Shown piece after piece: positions 27,382-35,783 of a stretch of DNA of 62,570 bases. The notes beneath the pieces are model-generated. The model ran no database searches. It had not been told where the DNA came from and saw nothing but the letters and a program-made list of their open reading frames with translations. Both the position numbers and the translations under genes were made by a program. This stretch comes from Melioribacteraceae bacterium (GTDB lineage: Bacteria; Bacteroidota; Ignavibacteria; Ignavibacteriales; Melioribacteraceae). Every line of letters begins with the position of its first letter. The stretch's first letter is position 1. The DNA lies in assembly GCA_016342755.1 (NCBI GenBank), contig JAEINS010000026.1, forward strand, positions 1 through 62,570, written 5' to 3'.

Positions 27382-27509
27382 ATCTATTCCAAATACGGCT
27401 TATCATCAATCAAAAAATCTAAGTAAATATTTATGTTTAATAAAAAATATTATTATTTTTGTCCTACAATTTACACCATCATTAAACAAATTAAACAGAT
27501 GGGGAAACA

Positions 27510-28577
27510 ATGAGTGAAATAAGTTTTCAAACAATTAAAAGAGAAACAGCAGTTTCAATTCCGGATGAATTAGTTTTTGGCAGGAATTTTACTGATCACG
27601 TATTTGAAATGGATTATAATCCGGCTAAAGGATGGCATAATCCTGTAATTAAAAAATATGATAGTCTTTCTATGGATCCGGCTGCAATGGTTCTGCATTA
27701 CGGTCAGGCAGTATTTGAAGGATTAAAAGCCTATAAGCAAGTTGATGGGAAAATTGCACTGTTTAGACCTGAAAAAAATATTGCGCGTTTAAATAATTCG
27801 AACAGAAGAATGTGTATTCCTGAGGTTGATGAAAAATTTGTTCTTAAAGCTTTGCTAGAATTAATAAAAGTTGAAAAAGACTGGATTCCTACAAAAGAAG
27901 GTCATTCTCTTTATATTCGTCCATTTATATTTGCTAACGATCCTTTTTTAGGTGTTAAAGCTTCGGATGTATATAAATTGATGATTATTTTAAGTCCGGT
28001 TGGTCCCTATTATCCAGAAGGTTTTAAACCGGTTCCTATTATGGTTACTGAAGATTATGTTAGAGCGGTTCGTAAAGGTATTGGTGAATGTAAAGCCGCG
28101 GCTAATTATGCCGCAAGTTTAATGGCTCAGGTTGAAGCTAAAAAATTAGGCTACTCCCAGGTTTTATGGCTCGATGGAGTTGAACAAAAATATATTGAAG
28201 AAGTTGGCACAATGAATATCTTTATTCAGCTAAATGATGAAGTTGTTACACCTATGCTAAACGGATCAATATTACCAGGTATAACCCGAATGTCAACTTT
28301 AGAAATTCTTCGTGACTGGGATTATAATATCAACGAAAGAATGATTTCTATTGATGAAGTTATGGACGCACATTATAATGGCCGACTTGTTGAAATTTTT
28401 GGAACAGGAACCGCGGCTGTTATTTCTGCTGTAAGTAAATTAAAGTATCGTGATCTTGAAATTAAATTTAATGAAAATGAAGCTGGCGAATTGAGCAAGA
28501 AGTTATATGCTGAGTTAACCGGTATTCAGTATGGAACTAAAGAAGATAAATTTGGCTGGATTACACATCTGGACTAG
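27510..28577 (+). CDS. ilvE: Branched-chain amino acid aminotransferase
   Basis: A 355-aa fold-IV PLP enzyme of the larger (group II) branched-chain aminotransferase type. It transfers amino groups between glutamate and the keto acids of Leu, Ile and Val. Seen: the YGQAVFEGLKAYK segment, the ECKAAANYAASL block with the PLP-lysine, the WLDGVEQKYIEEVGTMNIF stretch, and NGSILPGITR. Length fits the family. An ATGGGGAAAC leader precedes the ATG, and a clear terminator follows. It is monocistronic, and no other ilv or leu genes are in the window. Confidence 0.94.
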   Translation: MSEISFQTIKRETAVSIPDELVFGRNFTDHVFEMDYNPAKGWHNPVIKKYDSLSMDPAAMVLHYGQAVFEGLKAYKQVDGKIALFRPEKNIARLNNSNRRMCIPEVDEKFVLKALLELIKVEKDWIPTKEGHSLYIRPFIFANDPFLGVKASDVYKLMIILSPVGPYYPEGFKPVPIMVTEDYVRAVRKGIGECKAAANYAASLMAQVEAKKLGYSQVLWLDGVEQKYIEEVGTMNIFIQLNDEVVTPMLNGSILPGITRMSTLEILRDWDYNINERMISIDEVMDAHYNGRLVEIFGTGTAAVISAVSKLKYRDLEIKFNENEAGELSKKLYAELTGIQYGTKEDKFGWITHLD

Positions 28578-28597
28578 TTTTAGATAAATACGTTTTT

Positions 28598-28632
28598 AAA
28601 AGGCAGTTCCATTTTGGACTGCCTTTTTTTTT
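28598..28632 (+). terminator. Intrinsic terminator after ilvE
   Basis: AAAAGGCAGT and ACTGCCTTTT pair, with one bulged T and an inner CCA/TGG, around a small loop. A run of nine Ts follows. Confidence 0.85.
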
Positions 28633-28658
28633 ATAGAAAAAAATCCATCAAAAAAAAC

Positions 28659-28698
28659 TTGACAAGTGCACGGCTGTTCACTATATTTGTAGTGAACA
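28659..28698 (+). promoter_or_regulatory. lexA promoter overlapped by a palindromic operator
   Basis: TTGACA (28659-28664), a 17-bp spacer and TATATT (28682-28687) form a near-ideal vegetative promoter. A perfect inverted repeat, TGTTCACTA (28675-28683) N6 TAGTGAACA (28690-28698), covers the -10 element. This is the expected place for LexA to repress its own gene. A second, weaker pair TAGTG...CACTA (28690-28709) lies just downstream. The binding word differs from the E. coli (CTG-N10-CAG) and Bacillus (GAAC-N4-GTTC) types. Confidence 0.7.
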
Positions 28699-28711
28699 TT
28701 AGGACACTAGT

Positions 28712-29359
28712 ATGAAAACTGAATTAACCGAAAGACAAAACACAATTTTAGAATTTATTGGCGAATTTGTAGAAGCAAACGGATTCCCTCCAACTTATCG
28801 AGAGATAGGTAAAAACTTTAATATCACTTCTACAAACGGTGTTAAGAGGCATATTGACGCTCTTGTTAAAAAAGGTTTTATAACAATTGAAAGTAATTCG
28901 AGCAGGGCAATTGCAGTTACAAGTTCTTCGGATAGCATTTCTAAATCAGTAAACATTAGTGAACAGAAAGATACCTATTCAATTCCATTAGTTGGCAGAG
29001 TTGCTGCCGGCTTCCCAATTTTAGCACAAGAAAATATAGAAGATAATATTTCAATTGATCCAAACATGATTGGAACTAAGCAAAATTGTTTTGCGTTAAA
29101 AGTTCGTGGCGATAGTATGATGAACGCCGGGATTTTAGAGGATGATATTGTAGTTGTTGCTCCACAAAGTTCAGCTAAAAATGGTGATATAATTGTTGCT
29201 TTACTGGGTGATGAAGCTACCATGAAAAGACTAATTACTGTTCAGCAAAGATTGTGTTTAATGCCGGAGAACGATAATTACCCATTAATTGAAGTAAACA
29301 ATAGAGAAGATTTTTCGATTATAGGAAAAGTAATCGGAGTATTACGGTTTTATAACTAA
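28712..29359 (+). CDS. lexA: LexA repressor
   Basis: A 215-aa SOS regulator. The N-terminal winged helix spans about 1-70 (TERQNTILEFIGEFVEANGFPPTYREIG). The C-terminal S24 autoprotease has the cleavage site Ala99-Gly100 in RVAAGFP, nucleophile Ser135 (RGDSMM) and Lys172 (EATMKR). RecA-stimulated self-cleavage should inactivate it after DNA damage. The recognition helix region (STNGVKRHIDAL) differs from E. coli, in keeping with a different operator. A strong promoter with an overlapping palindrome lies upstream, and two small genes follow within 10-13 bases each. Confidence 0.95.
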   Translation: MKTELTERQNTILEFIGEFVEANGFPPTYREIGKNFNITSTNGVKRHIDALVKKGFITIESNSSRAIAVTSSSDSISKSVNISEQKDTYSIPLVGRVAAGFPILAQENIEDNISIDPNMIGTKQNCFALKVRGDSMMNAGILEDDIVVVAPQSSAKNGDIIVALLGDEATMKRLITVQQRLCLMPENDNYPLIEVNNREDFSIIGKVIGVLRFYN

Positions 29360-29369
29360 GGAGAGTAAA

Positions 29370-29618
29370 ATGAAAACAGATATTTTTATTTCGGCAATTG
29401 AAAATAGATTCCCGGTTAGATTTTTATACAGACTAAGTGAAATTGTACTTGAACCATATTTTGTAACTTTTAACGGAACCGGGAAAAAAGTTATTTATGG
29501 CAGAGTTAATAATACAAATGAAATTAAAGTTTTTGAATATGAAAAAATTACGAATATAAAAACATTACAATACAATAGGTTTTCACCAATTATTCCCTTA
29601 GTCCCGAATTACAATTAG
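29370..29618 (+). CDS. Small WYL-like protein in the lexA operon
   Basis: An 82-aa protein starting 10 bases after lexA with an AAGGAG ribosome binding site. Its pattern (AIENRFPVRFLYRLSE ... LEPYFV ... IKVFEYEKITNIKTL) resembles a single WYL domain, a small Sm-fold ligand- or nucleic-acid-binding module that often sits in regulators of DNA repair and defence. It lacks a helix-turn-helix and the exact W-Y-L triad, so the match is loose. Being in the lexA transcript it should be DNA-damage inducible. Function unknown. Confidence 0.7.
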   Translation: MKTDIFISAIENRFPVRFLYRLSEIVLEPYFVTFNGTGKKVIYGRVNNTNEIKVFEYEKITNIKTLQYNRFSPIIPLVPNYN

Positions 29619-29631
29619 TTTGGAGGATATT

Positions 29632-30024
29632 ATGAATAATCTGAGCCATTCAGAAAGAGTTGATGCTTTAATACAGCATTTTTGGAAAAGCGGTTATTTA
29701 ACCCTTAGAAGAAAATTTGGAACATATCTTCCCGAACCGGAAACAATGGGTAAATATGAAATTGATGCGCTGGGTAAATTTAAAAAGTCGAACTATGCCA
29801 TTGGTATTACTCTTACCGGGGAAGACCTGAATAATAAAGATATTATAAATAAACTTGAATACCTTGCAACACGCCATACTAAGTACACAAATAAAAATGT
29901 GAAACTATTTGTTGCTGTTCCCAGAGATGCAATAATTTCTGCTAAAATAATTTTGTTAAATCTTACAGAAGAAGCTAGAAAAAATATTAAATTAGCTCCA
30001 ATTAGCACTGAAACTGTTAATTAA
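29632..30024 (+). CDS. Hypothetical protein, possibly restriction-endonuclease-like fold
   Basis: A 130-aa protein with a GGAGG ribosome binding site before the ATG at 29632 (an in-frame TTG lies at 29620). The middle part (MGKYEIDALGKFKKSNYAIG) has the strand-turn-strand look of a PD-(D/E)XK core, with E-x-D followed by a strand. The expected catalytic Lys is replaced in ITLTGED, so an active nuclease is doubtful. A later helix-strand part (KLEYLATRHTKYTNKN, VKLFVAVP) fits the same fold. It is third in the lexA operon, 13 bases after the WYL-like gene. The fold assignment is by eye and weak. Confidence 0.65.
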   Translation: MNNLSHSERVDALIQHFWKSGYLTLRRKFGTYLPEPETMGKYEIDALGKFKKSNYAIGITLTGEDLNNKDIINKLEYLATRHTKYTNKNVKLFVAVPRDAIISAKIILLNLTEEARKNIKLAPISTETVN

Positions 30025-30192
30025 ACTATATAATGTTTTTATTCTAGTTGTACACAATAGCAGATAACGCTAACCCTAAAATTTCTCAGCTATTTCTAAA
30101 GAATATGCAGATTTATATTCTGCTCACAAACCTTGCTTTTAAAGATTTCGAACTTTATTTTAATAAGTCTATTTAAAATTTAAGAGACAGAC

Positions 30193-30990
30193 TTGGCAAA
30201 ACATATTTCAGACGCTGATATAAAGAAAGCTGAAGAACTTAAAACACTTGGTGAAATTCCAAATCACATAGCTATAATTATGGATGGCAATGGCAGGTGG
30301 GCTAAAAAAAGAGGTTTGCCGAGAGTTGCCGGTCATAAACAAGGTGTTGAGACTGTACGAGAAATTGTTGAAACCTGTACTCAGTTAGGAGTTAAGTTTT
30401 TAACAATTTACACTTTTTCTACAGAAAATTGGAAACGGCCTAAGAAAGAAGTTTCAACTTTAATGCGTTTAATTGTTAAAAGTCTAAAGAGTGAAACGAA
30501 TCAGCTACATAAAAACAATATTCGTTTAAATTCAATAGGTGATCACAGTTCATTACCTGAATTAGTACAGGAAGAATTAAGAGAAGCTGAACAAAAAACA
30601 AAAAATAATTCTGCAATGACTTTAAACCTGGCACTTTCGTATAGTGGAAGGTGGGAACTTTTAGAAGCCGTTCGTAGTATATCGCACGAAATTAAAAATA
30701 ATAAGTTAACTGAAGAAGATATTAATGAAGAACTGCTTTCAAATCATTTAACAACAAAAGGGATTCCTGATCCTGATTTAATGATTAGAAGTGGTGGTGA
30801 ATACAGAATTAGTAATTTTCTTTTATGGCAGATAGCTTATTCTGAAATATTTGTTACTAAAACATTATGGCCCGATTTTTCGGCAGAGGATTTATTTGAA
30901 GCAATTATCGATTATCAAAGAAGAGAGAGACGATTTGGACTTGTCAGTGAGCAAATTTCTAAAAACATCCAAAGTGAATATGAAGAATAA
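30193..30990 (+). CDS. uppS: Isoprenyl transferase (undecaprenyl diphosphate synthase)
   Basis: A 265-aa cis-prenyltransferase that extends farnesyl diphosphate with isopentenyl units to make the undecaprenyl carrier for peptidoglycan and O-antigen. The family signature HIAIIMDGNGRWAKKRG (catalytic D31), the TIYTFSTENWKRP block and the DLMIRSGGEYRISNFLLWQ block are all present. The start is a TTG at 30193, because the first in-frame ATG codes for the catalytic loop. It opens the long envelope cluster and overlaps bamA by 11 bp. Confidence 0.93.
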   Translation: MAKHISDADIKKAEELKTLGEIPNHIAIIMDGNGRWAKKRGLPRVAGHKQGVETVREIVETCTQLGVKFLTIYTFSTENWKRPKKEVSTLMRLIVKSLKSETNQLHKNNIRLNSIGDHSSLPELVQEELREAEQKTKNNSAMTLNLALSYSGRWELLEAVRSISHEIKNNKLTEEDINEELLSNHLTTKGIPDPDLMIRSGGEYRISNFLLWQIAYSEIFVTKTLWPDFSAEDLFEAIIDYQRRERRFGLVSEQISKNIQSEYEE

Positions 30991-33487
30991 CATTCCTAGT
31001 AATCTATTCAACCTAAGTTTAATACTATTAATCCTACTTTTTTCAACGACTACTTTTTCTCAAATTAAAAAAGTAAACTATAAGATCTTAGGAATTAATG
31101 TTGAAGGTAATAAATCAGCAGACGCCAATACAGTTATTGCAAATAGCGGTTTACGAGTTGGTGACGAAATTGAGATACCTGGTGATAATACAAGTAAAGC
31201 AATAAAAAGATTATATGGATTAAATGTTTTTGAAGATGTAAAAATATTAATTGATAAAAAAATTGATATGGGTGTTTTTCTACTTATAAAAGTAGAAGAG
31301 TACAGCAGAGTTGAAAAGATAGTTGTTGAAGGCAACGATGAGTTATCTGAAGAAGAAATAATTGAAAAAGCTAGTTTCTTTAAAGGACAAACTTTAAAAC
31401 AACAGGAACTTTACAGAGTAAAGGGCGAAATTAAAAAGCTTTATGACGAAGAAGGTTATCTAAATGCGAAGATTGAACCATTAAGATTTATTTATGCTGA
31501 AGCTGATACATCGGATGACGAAATTGTTGTTACCTGGAAAAATGAAAATGATTATTCCGATCAGGTAGAAACCTATTATGATTATGATCCGGATAATAAA
31601 TATGATGTTCTGCGTAAAGTTACAACAAGAATACTTGTAGTTTTTAGAATTGATGAAGGTGATGAAGTAACTATTCGCAAAATTGAATTTGTTGGTAATG
31701 AGCAATTTGATGATGATGAATTAAAAGGTGAATTAGCTGAGACAAAAGAAGATAGATGGTGGAGATTCTGGTCGGGTGCTAACCTTAATAAAGAAGAATT
31801 TAAAACTGACAAAGAATTATTGAATTCGTTTTATCAAAAGCAGGGTTATAGAGATTTTGAAATAATTGGTGATACACTTTTATATGATGAAGAAAATCAG
31901 GATGTAAGAATTATTTTAAGTGTTAACGAAGGGCTTCAATATAAGATTAGAAACATTAATTGGGAAGGTAACTCAATTTATCCCGATGAAATTTTAGATG
32001 AACGTCTGGGCTTGAAAGATGGTGATGTATACGATTTTGAAAAATTCAAACAAAATCTTTTTGGCAATGAAAAGCAAAATGATGTATCAGCTCTTTATAT
32101 GGATGCCGGTTATTTAGGATTTAGAGCAATGCCTGCTGAGGATAAAGTTTCAAAAGATTCAATAGATGTTAACATTAGAATATTAGAAAATAATAGATTC
32201 AAGATTGGTAAAGTTGAAATTGAAGGAAATGATAAAACTAAGGATAAAGTAATTAGACGTGAATTATACACTATTCCAAGTGATTATTTCAGTAGAAGTC
32301 TATTAATTAGAAGTATCCAGCAGTTAGCAAATCTTCAATACTTCAATGTAGAAAGACTTTATCAGGATGGTGCGGTTCCTAGTCCGGCAAATGATAGTAC
32401 TGTAAATGTGAAATTTACCGTTGAAGAAAAATCGAGTGATTACTTAAATGCTTCGGTTGGTTATAGCGGAAGCTGGGGTATGAGTGGATCGATTGGTATT
32501 ACTCTTACAAACTTTTCTATTTCAGAACCATTTTCTATGGGCGGCGGGCAGATTCTTAATTTTAACTGGCAGTTTGGTGTCGGTAACTATTATAGAACTT
32601 TCACACTTGGTTTTACTGAGCCATGGTTTATGGATACTCCTACAATGGTTGGTTTTGATATGTTTGATACCCGCCAAAGATATATTTATGATCTAAGACA
32701 AACTGGTATTACCGGAAGAGTCGGTAGAAGATTAAGATGGCCTGATAGCTATTTTTATCTGCAGGGAAGTTTGAAATATCAGCATAACGATGTTATTAAT
32801 GGTGGTTATTATTATCGCGAAGGAAAAACTGATCAGGTTACACTTGGAGTTTCACTTTCAAGAAATGATATTGATAATCCAATATTTCCATCAAGAGGAT
32901 CTAGAATAAGTCTGAATGCTGAACTTACCGGTGGACCGTTTTTACCGGGTAATGTTGATTATTTAAAAGTTCAATTTAAAACCGAAGTTTACAAAAGCTT
33001 ATTCAATTCACGAAAGTTAGCGTTTTTCGCAAGTACCGATCTTGGTTATATTGATGAACTTGTTAAGGATACATATATTCAGCCGTTTGAGTTTTTCTAC
33101 ATGGGCGGTAATGGTTTAGTAATAGCAACAACACCGCTGCGCGGATACGACGACAGATCGGTTGGACCAAGAGGAAATGATATAATAACAAATGATATAA
33201 TTGGCGGTCGTGTAATGGCTAAGTTTACTGCTGAATTTAGAGCTGCCCTTGCATTAGAACCAATGCCTATCTGGGTTTTAGCATTTGCGGAAGCTGGAAA
33301 TACCTGGCTGAATATGCAGTCGGCCGATATATTTAATCTTAGAAGATCGGCAGGATTTGGTGCCCGAATTATGATTAATCCTATTGGTGTAATTGGGTTT
33401 GATTATGGTTATGGATTTGATAGAAAAGCTGTTGACGGAATGGAACCTACTTGGGAATTCCATTTCCAATTTGGACGTGGACAATAG
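30980..33487 (+). CDS. bamA: Outer membrane protein assembly factor BamA
   Basis: An 835-aa Omp85 protein. After a signal peptide (NLSLILLILLFSTTTFSQ) come about five POTRA domains (about 25-430, each with a 'V.GN' strand such as INVEGNKSAD, IVVEGNDELS and VEIEGNDKTK) and a C-terminal 16-strand barrel. The conserved Omp85 loop motif LRGY is in TPLRGYDDRS. It inserts barrel proteins into the outer membrane. The start at 30980 puts the signal peptide at the N-terminus. The protein ends FQFGRGQ rather than in an aromatic residue, so its own beta-signal is shifted. The two following genes encode Skp-like chaperones that hand over substrates. Confidence 0.95.
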   Translation: MKNNIPSNLFNLSLILLILLFSTTTFSQIKKVNYKILGINVEGNKSADANTVIANSGLRVGDEIEIPGDNTSKAIKRLYGLNVFEDVKILIDKKIDMGVFLLIKVEEYSRVEKIVVEGNDELSEEEIIEKASFFKGQTLKQQELYRVKGEIKKLYDEEGYLNAKIEPLRFIYAEADTSDDEIVVTWKNENDYSDQVETYYDYDPDNKYDVLRKVTTRILVVFRIDEGDEVTIRKIEFVGNEQFDDDELKGELAETKEDRWWRFWSGANLNKEEFKTDKELLNSFYQKQGYRDFEIIGDTLLYDEENQDVRIILSVNEGLQYKIRNINWEGNSIYPDEILDERLGLKDGDVYDFEKFKQNLFGNEKQNDVSALYMDAGYLGFRAMPAEDKVSKDSIDVNIRILENNRFKIGKVEIEGNDKTKDKVIRRELYTIPSDYFSRSLLIRSIQQLANLQYFNVERLYQDGAVPSPANDSTVNVKFTVEEKSSDYLNASVGYSGSWGMSGSIGITLTNFSISEPFSMGGGQILNFNWQFGVGNYYRTFTLGFTEPWFMDTPTMVGFDMFDTRQRYIYDLRQTGITGRVGRRLRWPDSYFYLQGSLKYQHNDVINGGYYYREGKTDQVTLGVSLSRNDIDNPIFPSRGSRISLNAELTGGPFLPGNVDYLKVQFKTEVYKSLFNSRKLAFFASTDLGYIDELVKDTYIQPFEFFYMGGNGLVIATTPLRGYDDRSVGPRGNDIITNDIIGGRVMAKFTAEFRAALALEPMPIWVLAFAEAGNTWLNMQSADIFNLRRSAGFGARIMINPIGVIGFDYGYGFDRKAVDGMEPTWEFHFQFGRGQ

Positions 33488-33581
33488 TTCCACTATGAAT
33501 TTAAACTTGTGATTGTTACATTACAAGGTTTAATTTTTTTGAACAAAACAATATTTAATTTATATACTAATTGAGGTAAGC

Positions 33582-34103
33582 GTGAAAAAGGCATTTTTAC
33601 TAGTAATGATATTACTAACAACAATTTCTGTATTTGGACAAACACAAAAAACCGGGTATGTTGATTCTCAGGTTATTTTAGCGCAATATCCGGCTGCTAT
33701 AAAAGCTCAAGGCGATTTAGATGCATTAATAAAAGAATGGCAGACAACTTTAGAAACAATGCGCGGCGAAGTTCAAAAATTATATGCTGATTACCAAAAA
33801 CAAGCTGAAAGCATGACTCCTGAAGCTCAGCAAACTGCTCAGCAAACTGTTGTTGCTAAAGAAAGAGAAGTTCAGACTTATTACCAGCAAAAATTTGCGC
33901 AGCCTGGTGGCGAAGTAGTATCAAAACAAGAAGAATTATTAGCTCCTGTAAAGGCAAAAATTATGGAAGCAATTGAAGCAGTTGCTAAAGAAGAAAAAAT
34001 GACTTTTATGTTTGACAAAAGCGGTGACATTCTTTTATTATATGCTGATTCAGCTTTTGATATGACTTATAAAGTATTAGATAAACTTAAAAGAGGCAAA
34101 TAA
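33582..34103 (+). CDS. OmpH/Skp-like periplasmic chaperone (first copy)
   Basis: A 173-aa exported protein. It has a signal peptide (MKKAFLLVMILLTTISVFGQ), the strand TGYVDSQVIL, a long coiled coil rich in Gln, Lys and Glu, and a closing MTFMFDKSGDILLLYAD strand that completes the trimer body. It should hold unfolded outer membrane proteins on their way to BamA. The start is GTG at 33582 behind GAGGTAAG. It is separated from its paralogue by a strong hairpin. Confidence 0.9.
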   Translation: MKKAFLLVMILLTTISVFGQTQKTGYVDSQVILAQYPAAIKAQGDLDALIKEWQTTLETMRGEVQKLYADYQKQAESMTPEAQQTAQQTVVAKEREVQTYYQQKFAQPGGEVVSKQEELLAPVKAKIMEAIEAVAKEEKMTFMFDKSGDILLLYADSAFDMTYKVLDKLKRGK

Positions 34104-34118
34104 TCAGTACTCTTTGCG

Positions 34119-34181
34119 AATCAGTTGTCAGTTAAATCATTAAAAGTTAGTTTTAAAATTCAATTTAACAGACAACTGATT
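34119..34181 (+). repeat. Large inverted repeat between the two skp genes
   Basis: Two 19-bp arms, 34119-34137 and 34163-34181, pair with a single mismatch across a 25-nt loop. This is a far longer stem than the intrinsic terminators in this window. It could be a terminator/attenuator, an mRNA processing site or a small mobile palindrome. Confidence 0.7.
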
Positions 34182-34208
34182 TATTCATTTTAAAACAAAG
34201 GTATCAGC

Positions 34209-34721
34209 ATGAAAAACTATAAAATAATAATAACACTGCTAGTTTTATTAACTACTCAGATTAGTTTTGCTCAGTTAAAAATTGGCTATGTTGATTCCGA
34301 TGCAATAATGAAAGAACTTCCGGATGCACAAGATGCTCAAAAAAAATTAGATCAGATTGTTCAAGAATGGCAGGAAGAACTAAGTAAAATTGAAAAAGAA
34401 TGGAAAAATGCTTTTGATGATTATGAGAAAAGAAAATTAATAATGAGTAATCAGAAAAGAGCGGAAGTTGAAAAAGAATTAATTGCATTAGAAAAAGTGA
34501 TAACTGATTTTCGCCAGAAAAAATTTGGTGTTAACGGTGAACTTTTTAAGCAGCAGGATGAAGTTATGAAACCTATTCAGAATAAAATATTCTTAGCTAT
34601 TGAAGAAGTAGCCAAAGAAGAGGATTATGATTTTATTTTTGATAGAAGTGGCGATATTTTATTTTTATTTGCAAAAGAGGAATATGATGTTACGCCGTTT
34701 GTTTTAGAAAAATTAAAATGA
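34209..34721 (+). CDS. OmpH/Skp-like periplasmic chaperone (second copy)
   Basis: A 170-aa paralogue of the preceding gene with the same plan: signal peptide (NYKIIITLLVLLTTQISFAQ), LKIGYVDSDAIM strand, long charged coiled coil and YDFIFDRSGDILFLFAKE. The coiled coil is richer in Glu/Lys and Trp than in the first copy, which suggests a shifted substrate range. It ends 6 bases before lpxD. Tandem Skp genes behind bamA are a known arrangement in Bacteroidota. Confidence 0.9.
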   Translation: MKNYKIIITLLVLLTTQISFAQLKIGYVDSDAIMKELPDAQDAQKKLDQIVQEWQEELSKIEKEWKNAFDDYEKRKLIMSNQKRAEVEKELIALEKVITDFRQKKFGVNGELFKQQDEVMKPIQNKIFLAIEEVAKEEDYDFIFDRSGDILFLFAKEEYDVTPFVLEKLK

Positions 34722-34727
34722 CAAATT

Positions 34728-35774
34728 ATGAAAATAAAAGTTTCAGAAGTCGCACAGCTAGTTGGCGGCACAGTTTTTGGCAATGCCAGCGTTGAATTTT
34801 CTAATATCTCCAGAATTGGTGAAGCCAAAAAAGGAGATCTTACCTTTCTATATCTATCTTCATATCAAAAATATCTCGCTTCAACAAATGCTTCGGTTAT
34901 ATTAGTTAAATCGGGTATTGAAAAAACACGTGACGATCTTACTTACATTGAAGTTGAAAAACCAGATATTGCACTTCAAAAAATAATTGTAGAATATTTT
35001 TCGCCAAAATTTGAACTGGAAGGAATTGATGATACAGCTTCGGTTCATCCATCCGTATTATTTGGAAAAAATGTTAAAGTGGGTAAAAACGTAGTTATAG
35101 AAGCAAATTGCGAGATTGGAGATAATACAAAGATATTTCACAATACAGTGGTTTTAAAGAAAGTTAAAATTGGATCGGGTGTTATATTGCATCCCAATGT
35201 AACTGTTCGTGAAGAGTGTATTATTGGTAACAGTGTTATTATTCATTCAGGAACAGTTGTAGGCTCAGATGGATTTGGATACAATCCTGACGCATCCGGA
35301 AAATTTATTAAAGTTCCGCAAATTGGAAATGTTATAATTGAAGATGATGTTGAACTTGGCAGTAATGTAAGTATTGATAGAGCTGCAATTGGTTCTACAG
35401 TTATTAAGAGAGGAAGTAAACTTGATAACTTAATACAGGTAGCGCATAATTGTACAATTGGTGAAGATACTGTTATATCAGCGCAAACCGGGATTTCCGG
35501 CAGCACAAACATTGGCAGCAATTGTATGATTGGCGGACAGGTTGGGCTTACAGGCCACATAGATATTTGTGATAAAACAATGATCGGGGCGCAATCGGGT
35601 GTTTCAAAATCAATTACCAAACCTGGAACATACTTTGGGTCACCGGCAAAAGAAATTGGACTTACCTTAAGAACAGAAGGGCATATTAGAAATCTTTCGA
35701 ATTATGCTAGTAAAATTAAGGAGCTTGAAAAACGACTTGCTGAATTAGAGAAGGCAAATAAAGAAGAAATTTAA
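34728..35774 (+). CDS. lpxD: UDP-3-O-acylglucosamine N-acyltransferase
   Basis: A 348-aa lipid A enzyme. It has an N-terminal uridine-binding domain (about 1-100), a left-handed beta-helix of hexapeptide repeats (about 105-310) and a C-terminal helix (YASKIKELEKRLAELEKANK). The catalytic histidine is in IQVAHNCTIG. It adds the second 3-hydroxyacyl chain from acyl-ACP to UDP-3-O-acylglucosamine at the inner face of the inner membrane. It is followed 9 bases later by the lpxC/fabZ fusion and then lpxA, so all early lipid A acylation steps are together. Confidence 0.94.
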   Translation: MKIKVSEVAQLVGGTVFGNASVEFSNISRIGEAKKGDLTFLYLSSYQKYLASTNASVILVKSGIEKTRDDLTYIEVEKPDIALQKIIVEYFSPKFELEGIDDTASVHPSVLFGKNVKVGKNVVIEANCEIGDNTKIFHNTVVLKKVKIGSGVILHPNVTVREECIIGNSVIIHSGTVVGSDGFGYNPDASGKFIKVPQIGNVIIEDDVELGSNVSIDRAAIGSTVIKRGSKLDNLIQVAHNCTIGEDTVISAQTGISGSTNIGSNCMIGGQVGLTGHIDICDKTMIGAQSGVSKSITKPGTYFGSPAKEIGLTLRTEGHIRNLSNYASKIKELEKRLAELEKANKEEI

Positions 35775-35783
35775 GGATAAATA

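Noticed and set aside
29632-30024. Active restriction endonuclease
   Set aside because: Only part of the PD-(D/E)XK pattern is seen and the catalytic lysine position is not filled; no methyltransferase is nearby.
35243-35620. 125-codon minus-strand frame inside lpxD
   Set aside because: It is the shadow of an intact hexapeptide-repeat gene; its own translation lacks any domain and has no ribosome binding site.
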